From Pleurocapsa sp. FMAR1 (GTDB taxonomy: Bacteria > Cyanobacteriota > Cyanobacteriia > Cyanobacteriales > Xenococcaceae): a stretch of 64,000 nt of DNA. The stretch is taken from positions 992,001 to 1,056,000 of the forward strand of contig NZ_OY762512.1 in assembly GCF_963665995.1 (NCBI RefSeq), written 5' to 3'. Below are positions 1 to 8,446 of this stretch, in pieces. The translations under genes and the position numbers were made by a program. Each line of letters begins with the position of its first letter. Positions within the stretch are counted from its first letter, which is position 1. Under the pieces are notes generated by a model that saw only the letters and a list, made by a program, of their open reading frames with translations, was not told where the DNA came from and did no database searches.

Positions 1-847
1 TTTCTAGATCTACCGCCTCATCAAAAGCCTGTGCAAAATGTGTCTGACCATGATTGATAATTAAATCGTCTACACCTTTGCCTAGCTGACTATTCCAGGT
101 AACAACTTTGACTTGACAACCAGCTTGCTGTAACAAATAGCCCGTTTTTCTGATTGCTGCATTGACTGCCTGAACTGTTTTTGGTTTAGAATCTCGATCA
201 AAGACAATGTATATTTGTCGTCCAGGGGTAGCCAGGGTAGTTAACTGAGGAATCAAATGAGATTTAGCGATCCGTTTACCATCAGCATCTTTAGGAGTCC
301 GATAGCCATTATTAATGCCAGGTAAAGCGATCGCACTATAGCCAGCAGACAATAACGCTCCTGCTTTTTTTGCCCCTTCAGTAATACAAAGGGGAACTTG
401 GGGATTATTTTTTAACCACTGCCAAAATCCCAAGTCAGCACTGTTTTGAGCAATATCCTGAAGAGTAATTTTGACTTGAGCGCGATCGGCAATTTTTTGC
501 CACAAACTAAGAGGAACTTTAAGCGCAAATAAACCTGTGGCGGTTTTAGGGGGATGCTCATACTTGATAATCTTATCAGCATCTTGGCGAGGGCGATCGG
601 GCTTAAAACAACCCCAGATATCTTCTTCACCGCTCAAAATATCTATGCCAGAACACCACCATCCTCCAGCATCAAGATGAGCATAACGTTGAAGAAATCT
701 TGCATTAATTCTGCCGTCATTTCTTCTAGGGATAGAATTTGAGTATAGTAAATATTCCCCAGGGGACTCTCCCTCAAGGTTAACTACGTTTAAGCGGGTT
801 AACTCTTCGTCTACGCCACTTGCTTTCCATTCCCGTAAATGATCCAT
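1..847 (-). CDS. Plasmid-type replication protein with DUF3854/toprim domain (CyRepA1-like), 3' end outside the window
   Basis: The frame is open from an ATG at 847 to the window edge, giving about 282 residues with the C-terminus missing. The translation contains CITEGAKKAGALLSAGYSAIALPGINNGYR-type sequence around residues 140-170 (seen as the pieces CITEGAKKAG and LPGINNGYR) and an IYIVFDRD segment near residue 205. These look like the Glu and DxD elements of a toprim/DUF3854 domain. In cyanobacteria such proteins are large replication proteins, usually carried on plasmids, with a helicase domain further downstream; that part is not visible here. The role is inferred as replication or primase activity of a plasmid or an integrated element. 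No partner gene lies beside it. The family call is fairly secure; the CyRepA1 label is less so. Confidence 0.72.
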   Translation of the reverse strand, partial: MDHLREWKASGVDEELTRLNVVNLEGESPGEYLLYSNSIPRRNDGRINARFLQRYAHLDAGGWWCSGIDILSGEEDIWGCFKPDRPRQDADKIIKYEHPPKTATGLFALKVPLSLWQKIADRAQVKITLQDIAQNSADLGFWQWLKNNPQVPLCITEGAKKAGALLSAGYSAIALPGINNGYRTPKDADGKRIAKSHLIPQLTTLATPGRQIYIVFDRDSKPKTVQAVNAAIRKTGYLLQQAGCQVKVVTWNSQLGKGVDDLIINHGQTHFAQAFDEAVDLE

Positions 848-999
848 TAACACTTATTCCTTGCTCTTTAGGAATAAGAATCATACCACTATATATAGCG
901 TAAATATAAAAACAAACCGTAAATATACGCCAGATATAGAGTAAAACTGGAGAAATAAGCAGACCCAGCTTAAATTTTGGGTAGTCGTTTTAGATCAGT

Positions 1000-1743
1000 A
1001 TGAGTAAAAATCTTGATGAAATTAAGAATTCAAACATCGTGAAACTATATCATCAAATTCCCATTCAGGAGTGTAACGAACGTCTAATTGCTATACCTTT
1101 AGAGAACTTTGCAGTTGAACTTCCTCATCATTACATGAATTTAGGGGCAGAGTATGGCGACAAATCACCATACTGTTTGCGCCAAGGAGTTGTTCGAGCT
1201 TTATTAGAAGCGCAATTTCTATTGGAGAAACGTTATCTTAATTGGAAAATTAAGATATTCGATGCCTATCGTCCTGTGGGGGTGCAGCAGTTTATGGTCA
1301 ACTATACCTATAATTCACTGCTAAAAAAATATAATCTAAGGGAACAACAGTTAACGGCACACCAATGTCAAGACCTATGGAGTCAGGTATATAGAATTTG
1401 GGCTGCACCTAGCTTAGATAAAAAGATGCCACCTCCTCATAGTACAGGGGCAGCAGTTGATGTGACTTTAGTTAACGATCGCGGCGAAACTCTAGATATG
1501 GGCGGGGAAATTGATGAGCTTTCAGAGCGATCGCAACCAGACTATTATTTAAGCCATCAAGACGGAGAAAATCAGCAGTATCATTTTCATCGTCAATTAC
1601 TAAATCGGGTAATGACCAATGCTGGCTTTCAAAGACATCCTGGAGAGTGGTGGCATTTTTCTTGTGGCGATCAGATGTGGGCTTGGATTTATAACCAGAA
1701 TAATCCCACCGAGCCAATGGTGGCACGCTACGGCAGAGTTTAA
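1000..1743 (+). CDS. D-alanyl-D-alanine dipeptidase (VanX/DdpX-like, peptidase family M15D)
   Basis: A 247-residue protein of normal length for the family. It shows the zinc-site pattern of M15D peptidases: an Arg in the FDAYRP segment (about residue 90), HSTGAAVDVT with the His and Asp ligands (about 147-157), and GEWWHFSCG with the catalytic Glu and last His ligand (about 213-221). The family hydrolyses D-Ala-D-Ala. Without vanH or vanA neighbours, a role in peptidoglycan dipeptide recycling or nutrition is more likely than vancomycin resistance. No signal peptide is seen, so it should be cytoplasmic. The gene stands alone, with 150 bases of AT-rich spacer upstream. Confidence 0.88.
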   Translation: MSKNLDEIKNSNIVKLYHQIPIQECNERLIAIPLENFAVELPHHYMNLGAEYGDKSPYCLRQGVVRALLEAQFLLEKRYLNWKIKIFDAYRPVGVQQFMVNYTYNSLLKKYNLREQQLTAHQCQDLWSQVYRIWAAPSLDKKMPPPHSTGAAVDVTLVNDRGETLDMGGEIDELSERSQPDYYLSHQDGENQQYHFHRQLLNRVMTNAGFQRHPGEWWHFSCGDQMWAWIYNQNNPTEPMVARYGRV

Positions 1744-1866
1744 CTAGATTTAGTAATTGACTTTTGCAGATAATTATTTATTAACGCTAATAAATTTGAA
1801 TGATTTAGAGAAAGACTAGCAAGGTTAAGAAAGTATCTTTCTCTATTTACAATTTATCACCTTGAT

Positions 1867-2055
1867 TTAAACGTTAACTTCACGTTCAGACTGCTTGGAA
1901 TAAATCCAGAGTGCATGAATAATGCCTGGAACATAACCCAAAAGTGTCAAGAGAATATTAATTAGCAAAGCTGAACTAACGCCAACTGTTAAGAAGACAC
2001 CTAAAGGAGGCAAAGCAATACTAGCAATAATCTTTAAAAGTTTCATGATTTCCAA
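1867..2055 (-). CDS. YqaE/Pmp3-family small membrane protein
   Basis: A 62-residue protein made of two hydrophobic helices separated by a short turn, with LPPLGVFL in the first helix and LLTLLGYVPGIIHALWI in the second. This is the signature of the Pmp3/YqaE/PMP3 family of proteolipids, linked to membrane-potential and stress tolerance in other organisms. A second in-frame ATG at 2046 would give 59 residues, closer to the usual 52-58. It is monocistronic, with about 230 bases to the divergent next gene. Confidence 0.87.
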   Translation of the reverse strand: MEIMKLLKIIASIALPPLGVFLTVGVSSALLINILLTLLGYVPGIIHALWIYSKQSEREVNV

Positions 2056-2284
2056 AAGGTAATTTTATTCAGATAAATTCATTCTCACTAATTAGATTTG
2101 CAGATATTTCTCTGTATATCTTCTATCCAAAGATAGAAGTGTTGTGATTGGGTCTTAATTGCAAAAATCTATCTTTTAAGAGATACAGAAACATCCATAA
2201 ATTTTGAATAATAAATAAGCATAAGAACATACACTTAAAGACAATTAAATAACAGTAGCATTACTAGATCAGGAGAAAATAAAT

Positions 2285-2650
2285 ATGTTAGGAACGCTTT
2301 TAACGCTTTTAGCCACAGCCTTGAGTCTTTTAGTGGTTGATATCATTTTTGCTGGAGTCAATTTAGCCAACTTTCCTGCTGCAATGGTAGCCGCGTTAGT
2401 TATTGGTGGAGTTAACAGTGGTGTCAGACCAGTCTTATCAGTATTATCTTTGCCAATTAATCTTTTGAGCTTGGGCGCATTTACTTTTGTAATCAACGGC
2501 TTGTGTTTCTGGTTGGCTTCTCTTTTCGTACCAGGATTTCAAGTGTCAGGCTTGCTAGCTTTCTTGATTGCCCCTGTAGTACTATCCTTTGTCAACACCT
2601 TTATCAGTAACTACTTCTCCGAAAAATTCCCCAAGTTAAAGAGCAACTAA
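2285..2650 (+). CDS. Phage holin family 4 (YvlD-like) membrane protein
   Basis: A 121-residue protein with four predicted membrane segments and almost no charged residues until the C-terminal FSEKFPKLKSN. The arrangement (ALVIGGVNSGVRPVLSVLSLPINLLSLGAF pattern, with a conserved Asn and the RP-L-LPI-LLTLG type motif in the middle) fits the YvlD/Phage_holin_4_2 superfamily. Members are small inner-membrane proteins of unknown function; despite the name there is no evidence for phage origin here. A GGAGAA ribosome binding site lies just before the ATG. It stands alone. Confidence 0.82.
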   Translation: MLGTLLTLLATALSLLVVDIIFAGVNLANFPAAMVAALVIGGVNSGVRPVLSVLSLPINLLSLGAFTFVINGLCFWLASLFVPGFQVSGLLAFLIAPVVLSFVNTFISNYFSEKFPKLKSN

Positions 2651-2997
2651 AAGTTTTGTAAGCAAGCTGAAATTAACATCGGTTTGCTTTTATAAAATAT
2701 AAATACTAATGATTAACTCTTTTAAAGGCTGTCTTATGTCTAAGAAAGAGTTTTGCTTTTTATAGCTACACGTTGTTTCTGATTTGTGTACCTTACAACA
2801 CTTTTTGATAGTGTTAGAGTAATTTGTCTTACCGCTTATACTTTTTTTCCATCCTGAAGCATGACGATGATTTTCAGTAATGTTGAAATTGAAAATACGC
2901 CTATAAATAGGTTAAAGATGACCTACAAGTAATCCACGAGACCAAAAACTCTGTAAATAAACTATCATGTAAGGCGTAAAAATCACGCTTGTTAGCA
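2651..2997. other. Gene-free AT-rich spacer
   Basis: About 350 bases between the holin-like gene and rnhA. I see no ORF with recognisable protein, no tRNA and no strong hairpin with a T-run. It presumably holds the rnhA promoter, but no box can be called with confidence. Confidence 0.5.
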
Positions 2998-3621
2998 ATG
3001 GATTATAAGCACAAAATCACAACAGAAATTGAAGTTCTTCCTGAATCCTTGTTGCCTGATGTTTTGAACTATATCAAATCTCTTCAACCCCAAACTGTAA
3101 AAACTTCTAAGCTGACTATAAATCTCAAACCAAAATCATCTAGATCTACTTCCCAAGAAACCATCATAATTTACACCGATGGAGCTTGTACTGGCAATCC
3201 TGGTGCGGGAGGATATGGCGCGGTAATTATAGATGGCGATCGCCGTAAAGAACTCTCTGGAGGCTACAAACTGACTACCAATAACCGTATGGAAATGATG
3301 GGCGCGATCGCAGCTTTGAGATCTCTTCAACCCAACTCTAAAGTCAAGCTGCATAGTGACTCCAAATATATTGTTGATGCCGTAATCAAAGGCTGGGCAA
3401 AAAAATGGCAGGCTAACGGCTGGCGCAGAAATGCTAAAGAAATGGCGAAAAATCCCGATTTGTGGCAGGAATTACTCGATCTCTGCCAAATACACGATGT
3501 TCAATTTGTCTGGGTCAAAGCTCATGCGGGCATAACCGAAAACGAAAGATGCGATCGTCTCGCTGTCGATGCTGCACATGGAAGTAATTTAGAAATTGAT
3601 GAGGGGTATGCTGGCTATTGA
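2998..3621 (+). CDS. rnhA: Ribonuclease HI with a DUF2281-like N-terminal extension
   Basis: It cleaves RNA in RNA:DNA hybrids. The RNase H domain starts near residue 54 with YTDGACTGNPG. The four catalytic acids are visible: Asp61 in YTDGAC, Glu99 in NNRMEMMG, Asp121 in HSDSKY and Asp186 in NERCDRLA, plus the His in KAHAG. The ATG at 2998 was chosen over a TTG at 2989. The first ~30 residues (TEIEVLPESLLPDVLNYIKS) match the short DUF2281 type helix pair otherwise found in antitoxin-like small proteins, and are then joined by a Ser/Lys-rich linker. Standard RNase HI is about 155 residues, this one 207. The function of the extension is unknown. Confidence 0.92.
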   Translation: MDYKHKITTEIEVLPESLLPDVLNYIKSLQPQTVKTSKLTINLKPKSSRSTSQETIIIYTDGACTGNPGAGGYGAVIIDGDRRKELSGGYKLTTNNRMEMMGAIAALRSLQPNSKVKLHSDSKYIVDAVIKGWAKKWQANGWRRNAKEMAKNPDLWQELLDLCQIHDVQFVWVKAHAGITENERCDRLAVDAAHGSNLEIDEGYAGY

Positions 3622-3717
3622 TGATAAATTCAGCTTCGCTAACTTAATCAATGTAAGAAAACAATCCACATCAAGCGTAATATATAAAATTAAATTATTT
3701 AGTTTATTGCTAAAAAT

Positions 3718-4263
3718 TTAAGAGCTTTTTTTAATCAAAGATACATCGATTTTGGATTCTTCCCCTTCGGTAATTTCTAAATTAATATCGGGACCAAAAA
3801 ACTTTTCTATTTTTTCATGTCTTTTCTGCCATTCTTCTAAGGAGAAAAAAGGCGAGTAAAATTCCATCACCAAGGTATAAGCACCATCTCTTGATTGTTC
3901 TTGGAGACCGACCAATATTGGTCTTTCTTCATCCGTAGGACTTAAACCAAACTTACCTAAAGATTCATCTAAATGAGCTTCTTGTCCGTAGCGATAACGA
4001 GTCACGTCTTTGCGTAACTGTTCTTGAGTTATGGTTGCTTGCGATCGCAATTCTTGGACTTTAGGACTAGTTTCAACGGTGTAAGGAACTGGTTTTAGTT
4101 CCGATGCTTTGAGAGCCAAACCACCTAATAGCAAAGGAATACCATAAAAGAACCCCGCTAAATTAAGAGTATTCATGCCCACGGCATAGGCATAAAAACC
4201 AACAACAGTTAAAATCCCTCCTACAGTTAAACCTACAGCAGCCAAGGGTATTTTTCGCAACAT
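3718..4263 (-). CDS. DUF2854 family membrane-anchored protein
   Basis: A 181-residue protein from the ATG at 4263; an in-frame ATG at 4290 would add nine residues. Two hydrophobic segments (about residues 6-26 and 30-50, with GGILTVVGFYAYA and FFYGIPLLLGGLALKASE) are followed by a soluble domain of about 130 residues containing RYRYGQEAHLDESLGKFGL and EEWQKRHEKIEKFFGP. This matches DUF2854, conserved in cyanobacteria and plant chloroplasts with no firmly assigned reaction. The soluble part lies on one side of a thylakoid or plasma membrane. It is divergent from the small gene at 4345, with a spacer of only about 80 bases. Confidence 0.82.
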   Translation of the reverse strand: MLRKIPLAAVGLTVGGILTVVGFYAYAVGMNTLNLAGFFYGIPLLLGGLALKASELKPVPYTVETSPKVQELRSQATITQEQLRKDVTRYRYGQEAHLDESLGKFGLSPTDEERPILVGLQEQSRDGAYTLVMEFYSPFFSLEEWQKRHEKIEKFFGPDINLEITEGEESKIDVSLIKKSS

Positions 4264-4344
4264 GATTAAAAATTTGTTTATATTTATCAATATTTATCAA
4301 TATTGTCTATTCTAAAGCTATTAGATACTTACGAAAAAAAAATT

Positions 4345-4524
4345 ATGGAAAAAACTGATATCAAAGCTAAGATTACTCAAATGGCTGCAAAACGAGATTC
4401 TTTGGTAGAACTGCTAGAAAGACCAAGTTTGGGAACTCTTCGCATAGACGTAGATCAAGCACTAGAAGAACTAGACGAGTTAATTGAAGAATTCAACGAA
4501 ACTTTTCCTGAAGAGAAAGTGTAA
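4345..4524 (+). CDS. Small acidic conserved cyanobacterial hypothetical protein
   Basis: From the ATG at 4345 it gives 59 residues; a TTG at 4303 would add 14 residues but overlaps the DUF2854 promoter region. The protein is helical and acidic, with a heptad-like LDELIEEFNETFPEE end and a KITQMAAKRDSLVELLERPSLGTLR start. It has no cysteines, signal or recognised domain. Function unknown. Confidence 0.6.
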   Translation: MEKTDIKAKITQMAAKRDSLVELLERPSLGTLRIDVDQALEELDELIEEFNETFPEEKV

Positions 4525-4559
4525 ACTACTGCGACTGATAAGTAGCTTCGTATTTGATT

Positions 4560-4722
4560 TGCCGGTTAATAGCTATTAGCCATCAGCTTCTTGCGTATGA
4601 AGCCTCAAGGAGAAAAACCCTCGCTACGCTATCGGAAAGCATTCCGATGTCGAACCATGCGCGGGGGTGGGGGTCTTTCCTCTTTTGGCGCTATCAGCTA
4701 TTAGCTTTTCTCATTTGTTTCA
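4560..4722. repeat. Dispersed intergenic repeat (AGCTATTAGC / palindrome family)
   Basis: The stretch is bracketed by two versions of an AGCTATTAGC(C)ATCAGCTT-like sequence (about 4567 and 4693). It encloses a segment beginning TTGCGTATGAAGCCTCAAGG, which resembles the segment at 15607-15626 inside the ccm operon. A GCTATTAGCTATCGGC relative also lies at 40194-40225. An open frame runs across it but encodes low-quality sequence, so it is treated as repeat DNA. Confidence 0.6.
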
Positions 4723-4826
4723 CTTTATGGATAATGTATTACATTTACATTTTTTTTGCGTACATTGATCGAGATTAAGTGCAGATATTCTAAGCCGTGA
4801 TCAAAAAGCTATTTGCACTTCCTTAG

Positions 4827-5015
4827 TATAGAAAACAAGGCATTGCCAAGGCTTTGATGAATGCTGCGAAAGATTATGCTATTGCCACGAACGCAATTCG
4901 TATTATCCTGGCTACAGAAGTAACTAATAAAACTGCTCAAAATCTCTATGAGTCAATGGAGTATCGTCAATTTGATGAATTTTATCATTATGTAATGGCG
5001 ATTTGCGGAGCATAG
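4827..5015 (+). pseudogene. C-terminal remnant of a GNAT-type N-acetyltransferase
   Basis: After an in-frame stop at 4824 the frame reads YRKQGIAKALMNAA, the acetyl-CoA-binding motif A of GNAT enzymes, and continues through TEVTNKTAQNLYESMEY, the usual motif B, to a stop at 5013-5015. The first half of the domain is missing, so this is a decayed fragment of about 62 residues. It lies directly after the repeat at 4560-4722, which may mark the deletion. Confidence 0.7.
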
Positions 5016-5070
5016 CCGTAGGCATCGCTATGTAATTATTTTATTAAGCAAATAACTATCTATTGGCACT

Positions 5071-5385
5071 GTGAAATATTTTTTTCTGAGTGAGGGGTGG
5101 ACTTATGATCGAGTCTGGGAATTTGGTGGACTGTGGGATCAATATAGCTGGGGACGCAAGCCCGAAATCAAACGTCTTGACTGTGGTATTCTTCAGCAAG
5201 ATGAAGTTCTCTGGCTTTACGCAGTTGAAGATGCTGTACTAATGATTGAGGTCAAACCTCAGGCAAATACCCAAACTGCATCCATCATTGGACAAGTTGT
5301 ACTTAGACGTTTGATCGCTGCTGAACAGGTAATCGAGATGTTGGCTAGTTCTGAATCTATCTTTAATTCATCTACCGATAATTAA
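5071..5385 (+). CDS. Conserved hypothetical protein, GTG start
   Basis: A 104-residue protein beginning at a GTG. The sequence is rich in Trp near the N-terminus (EGWTYDRVWEFGGLWD) and then alternates strand-like segments, RLDCGILQQDEVLWLYAVED and AVLMIEVKP, ending in a helix (VVLRRLIAAEQVIEMLASSE). No signal peptide or known motif is seen. Codon use resembles the neighbours and similar short proteins are, to my knowledge, present in other cyanobacteria. Function unknown. Confidence 0.6.
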   Translation: MKYFFLSEGWTYDRVWEFGGLWDQYSWGRKPEIKRLDCGILQQDEVLWLYAVEDAVLMIEVKPQANTQTASIIGQVVLRRLIAAEQVIEMLASSESIFNSSTDN

Positions 5386-5710
5386 AGATAGATTCATTAA
5401 AAACAAATTTGTTATCAGTTTTGTAATATAAATTTACATTTGTCGGTAACAGTAGATATATCTTGCAATAGGTTCTAACAATAGTTACACTTCTTTAAAT
5501 AAGATAGTATTTTCAAGTCATCTTTGCCTAAGCTTATTTTTTGTCGGTAAAAGTCCGAGTTTTCTGAGCAGTCGCAAGGTTTGAGCCATAAATACAGATT
5601 ACAAAATAACAGTCAACTATTAACGCCATTAAATAATGATGGTTTATTAGTTAACCAAAACATTTGGTCACACTAAACAAATTATTTAAATAATAGGAGG
5701 AGCGTAGTCT
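5386..5710 (+). promoter_or_regulatory. psbB upstream region
   Basis: A gene-free 325-base stretch that must contain the psbB promoter and 5' leader. It holds a direct repeat TTTGTCGGTAA at about 5439 and 5540. A strong ribosome binding site, AGGAGGAG, lies at about 5695-5702, roughly 9 bases before the psbB ATG. No -35/-10 pair is clear enough to place. Confidence 0.45.
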
Positions 5711-7243
5711 ATGGGACTACCTTGGTATCGAGTTCATACAGTCGTTCTGAATGATCCAGGAAGGCTAATCTCTGTTCATCTAATGCACACTGCGTTAGTA
5801 GCAGGTTGGGCAGGTTCTATGGCTCTGTTTGAGCTAGCAACTTTTGATCCTAGTGATGCTGTATTAAACCCAATGTGGCGACAAGGTATGTATGTATTAC
5901 CTTTTATGGCTCGTTTGGGTGTTGACACATCTTGGGGTGGTTGGAGTGTCACTGGTGAAACTGGTGCAAGTGCTGGAATTTGGTCTTTTGAAGGAGTAGC
6001 GATCGCTCATATCATTTTATCTGGCTTACTGTTTTTAGCAGCAGTATGGCATTGGGTTTATTGGGATTTGGAGCTATTCGTAGACCAGCGTACTGGTCAA
6101 CCAGCTTTGGATTTACCAAAAATGTTTGGTATTCATTTATTTTTATCTGGTCTACTCTGCTTTGGTTTTGGTGCATTCCACCTTACAGGTTTATGGGGTC
6201 CAGGAATGTGGGTTTCAGATGCTTTTGGGGTAACTGGTCATGTTCAACCAGTAGCACCCGAATGGGGACCAGGAGGATTCAACCCCTTCAATCCTGGTGG
6301 TGTGGTAGCTCACCACATTGCAGCGGGCATTGTGGGTATTATTGCTGGACTTTTCCACCTCAGCGTTCGACCTCCCGAAAGACTTTATAAAGCTTTGCGG
6401 ATGGGGAATATCGAAACTGTACTTTCTAGCAGTATTGCAGCGGTATTTTTTGCAGCTTTCGTGGTTACAGGCACAATGTGGTATGGAAACGCCACAACCC
6501 CCATTGAATTATTCGGACCTACTCGTTATCAGTGGGATCAGGGATATTTCCAACAAGAAATACAACGTCGAGTAGAAACTAGCTTAGATGATGGTTTAAC
6601 TCGTTCGGAAGCATGGTCTAAAATTCCTGAGAAATTAGCATTTTATGACTATGTAGGCAATAGTCCTGCTAAAGGTGGTTTGTTTCGTACAGGCTCCATG
6701 GATAGTGGAGACGGTATTGCTCAAGAATGGTTGGGACACGCTGTCTTTACTGATAGCGAAGGTCGTGAGCTAAGCGTTCGTCGTATGCCTAACTTCTTTG
6801 AAACATTCCCTGTTGTCTTGACTGACGCTGATGGCGTTGTCAGAGCAGATATTCCTTTCCGTCGTGCAGAGTCTAAACTCAGCGTTGAGCAAAGTGGCGT
6901 TAGCATTGCTTTCTACGGTGGTGCTTTAGATGGTCAAACTTTTGATGATCCTGCAACCGTTAAGAAATATGCCCGCAGAGCACAGCTAGGTGAAGCTTTT
7001 GTCTTTGATACTGAAAGCTTAGGCTCAGACGGTGTATTCCGTACTAGTCCTCGTGGTTGGTTTACTTTCGGACACGCTGTGTTTGCTTTATTCTTCTTCT
7101 TTGGTCACATTTGGCATGGTTCTCGTACACTGTACAGAGACGTATTTGCTGGTGTTGACCCTGAGCTTGAAGAAGAACAGGTAGAATGGGGTTTCTATCA
7201 AAAAGTGGGTGATAAATCTACTCGCAGCAAACAGGAAGCTTAG
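5711..7243 (+). CDS. psbB: Photosystem II CP47 chlorophyll-binding core antenna protein
   Basis: A 510-residue protein of standard length that binds chlorophyll a and passes excitation from the phycobilisome side to the PSII reaction centre in the thylakoid membrane. The N-terminus [18 protein letters not shown] is the invariant CP47 start. Six membrane helices carry paired His ligands (for example [84 protein letters not shown]). The large lumenal loop lies between helices 5 and 6, from about residue 255 to 445. The C-terminal [19 protein letters not shown] is also typical. It is followed by a hairpin and psbT. Confidence 0.98.
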   Translation: MGLPWYRVHTVVLNDPGRLISVHLMHTALVAGWAGSMALFELATFDPSDAVLNPMWRQGMYVLPFMARLGVDTSWGGWSVTGETGASAGIWSFEGVAIAHIILSGLLFLAAVWHWVYWDLELFVDQRTGQPALDLPKMFGIHLFLSGLLCFGFGAFHLTGLWGPGMWVSDAFGVTGHVQPVAPEWGPGGFNPFNPGGVVAHHIAAGIVGIIAGLFHLSVRPPERLYKALRMGNIETVLSSSIAAVFFAAFVVTGTMWYGNATTPIELFGPTRYQWDQGYFQQEIQRRVETSLDDGLTRSEAWSKIPEKLAFYDYVGNSPAKGGLFRTGSMDSGDGIAQEWLGHAVFTDSEGRELSVRRMPNFFETFPVVLTDADGVVRADIPFRRAESKLSVEQSGVSIAFYGGALDGQTFDDPATVKKYARRAQLGEAFVFDTESLGSDGVFRTSPRGWFTFGHAVFALFFFFGHIWHGSRTLYRDVFAGVDPELEEEQVEWGFYQKVGDKSTRSKQEA

Positions 7244-7277
7244 ATTTAGCTAATAATTCAGAACTTTAAACTTTAAT

Positions 7278-7321
7278 TTGTGTTAGAGAGAGGTTTCTTA
7301 AAAGCTGTTTCTCTAACACAA
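7278..7321 (+). terminator. Strong hairpin between psbB and psbT
   Basis: TTGTGTTAGAGA at 7278-7289 pairs perfectly with TCTCTAACACAA at 7310-7321, giving a 12-bp stem with a 20-base loop. The following sequence is only weakly T-rich, so it could be a terminator, a partial terminator or a 3' end stabiliser that makes psbB transcript more abundant than psbT. Confidence 0.6.
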
Positions 7322-7407
7322 TTTGTCATAAGAATCTTAAAGAATTCTGAACTTCAGTTGAATTTGTTGGTAAAATATTAGTAAATAAACTTTGGGAAAT
7401 TATAAAG

Positions 7408-7503
7408 ATGGAAGCTGTTGCATATATTCTAGTTTTGGCTATGGGGATCTCAGTTCTCTTTTTTGCGATCGCTTTTCGTGAACCACCCCGTATCGAAAAA
7501 TAA
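7408..7503 (+). CDS. psbT: Photosystem II small subunit PsbT
   Basis: A 31-residue single-helix protein, MEAVAYILVLAMGISVLFFA followed by IAFREPPRIEK, which is the canonical PsbT sequence. It sits at the PSII dimer interface and helps stabilise D1 and QA. It is 164 bases downstream of psbB, in the conserved psbB-psbT order, with the hairpin at 7278-7321 between the two. Confidence 0.96.
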   Translation: MEAVAYILVLAMGISVLFFAIAFREPPRIEK

Positions 7504-7662
7504 ATTGCTTAAGGTAGGTTAAATACTTTTAAGATTTTTCTATTTCTGAGTCTTTTTTTGTTAATGTCTGTTGTGAGACAGACTATGATATAAGAAACGG
7601 CTCAGATTTGCTGTTTATATTTAGTAATTGATCGTAAATATAATTTAATTCTTTATTTCTCC

Positions 7663-8256
7663 ATGCATTGTCCTAACTGCCAACATACAGAAAGCCGAGT
7701 CTTAGAATCTCGTTCTACCGAAAGTGGACAAAGCATTCGCCGTCGCCGAGAATGCTTAGACTGTAAACAGCGGTTTACAACTTATGAAAGAATTGAGTTA
7801 GTACCGATTACGGTCATCAAAAGGGATAGTAGTCGTGAATCTTTTGACCGTGCTAAGTTGCTACGAGGCATATTAAGAGCCTGTGAAAAAACCACTATAT
7901 CCTACCAAAAAGTGGAGGCGATTGTTGACAATATCGAAGCTAAACTTCAGCAAAATTCAGCCAAAGAATTTAGCAGTAGTGAAATAGGAGAATTAGTTTT
8001 AGAAAATTTGCGCTACGAAAATGAAGTAGCCTATATACGCTTTGCCTCAGTGTATAGGAAGTTTCAAGGGATCAAAGATTTTATCAAAACATTAAATCAT
8101 CTTCAAAGTGAAAACTTACAAAATGTAGACTTTAATCACTGGCAAGACTCAAATACACCTTCTTCTTCAACTTCAATTATTGACCAACGGTCACAGCAGC
8201 GGACAGACCCCCTAAAGGGTGAAACAGTTTACTCAACGGGGGGAACCTCGGCATAA
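7663..8256 (+). CDS. nrdR: Transcriptional repressor NrdR (ribonucleotide reductase regulator) with repeat-derived tail
   Basis: A repressor of ribonucleotide reductase genes that senses ATP/dATP. The N-terminal zinc ribbon has Cys3, Cys6, Cys31 and Cys34 (MHCPNC and [12 protein letters not shown]), followed by an ATP-cone from about residue 49 to 139 ([20 protein letters not shown] and [13 protein letters not shown]). The last ~20 residues ([18 protein letters not shown]) are encoded by the dispersed repeat that begins near 8195, so the original stop has been lost or replaced. Most NrdR proteins are 150-180 residues; this is 197. Confidence 0.95.
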   Translation: MHCPNCQHTESRVLESRSTESGQSIRRRRECLDCKQRFTTYERIELVPITVIKRDSSRESFDRAKLLRGILRACEKTTISYQKVEAIVDNIEAKLQQNSAKEFSSSEIGELVLENLRYENEVAYIRFASVYRKFQGIKDFIKTLNHLQSENLQNVDFNHWQDSNTPSSSTSIIDQRSQQRTDPLKGETVYSTGGTSA

Positions 8257-8446
8257 GCAAACTGTTTCACCGCGTCGCCGTCATAGGTCAGACCCCCCTA
8301 AAGGGTGAGACAGTTTGCTTATGCCGACGGGGCTTATAAAGGGCAAGACAAAGGCGCACTTCCGCATGTACGCTGTCCAAGACAGGCTCCGTTCGTTTAG
8401 GAGTCAGGGTCGCTGGGGGTTTCGCGCCCGCGTTCATGAGCGTGAA
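8195..8446. repeat. Composite inverted-repeat element downstream of nrdR
   Basis: Two copies of GACCCCC(C)TAAAGGGTGA occur at about 8207 and 8290. GGTGAAACAGTTT (8218-8230) is complementary to AAACTGTTTCACC (8258-8270), and TCGGCATAAGCAAACTGT is complementary to ACAGTTTGCTTATGCCGA (about 8311-8328). The region is GC-rich compared with its surroundings and continues into further palindromes up to the end of the next gene. A related GACCCCCTAAAGGGT copy is at about 48669. It overlaps the nrdR 3' end. Confidence 0.7.

Noticed and set aside
4554-4778. Plus-strand open frame of 74 codons
   Set aside because: It crosses a dispersed repeat with related copies at 15600 and 40200 and encodes low-complexity, non-protein-like sequence.
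6046-6575. Two overlapping plus-strand frames inside psbB
   Set aside because: They are out-of-frame readings of the strongly supported psbB gene.
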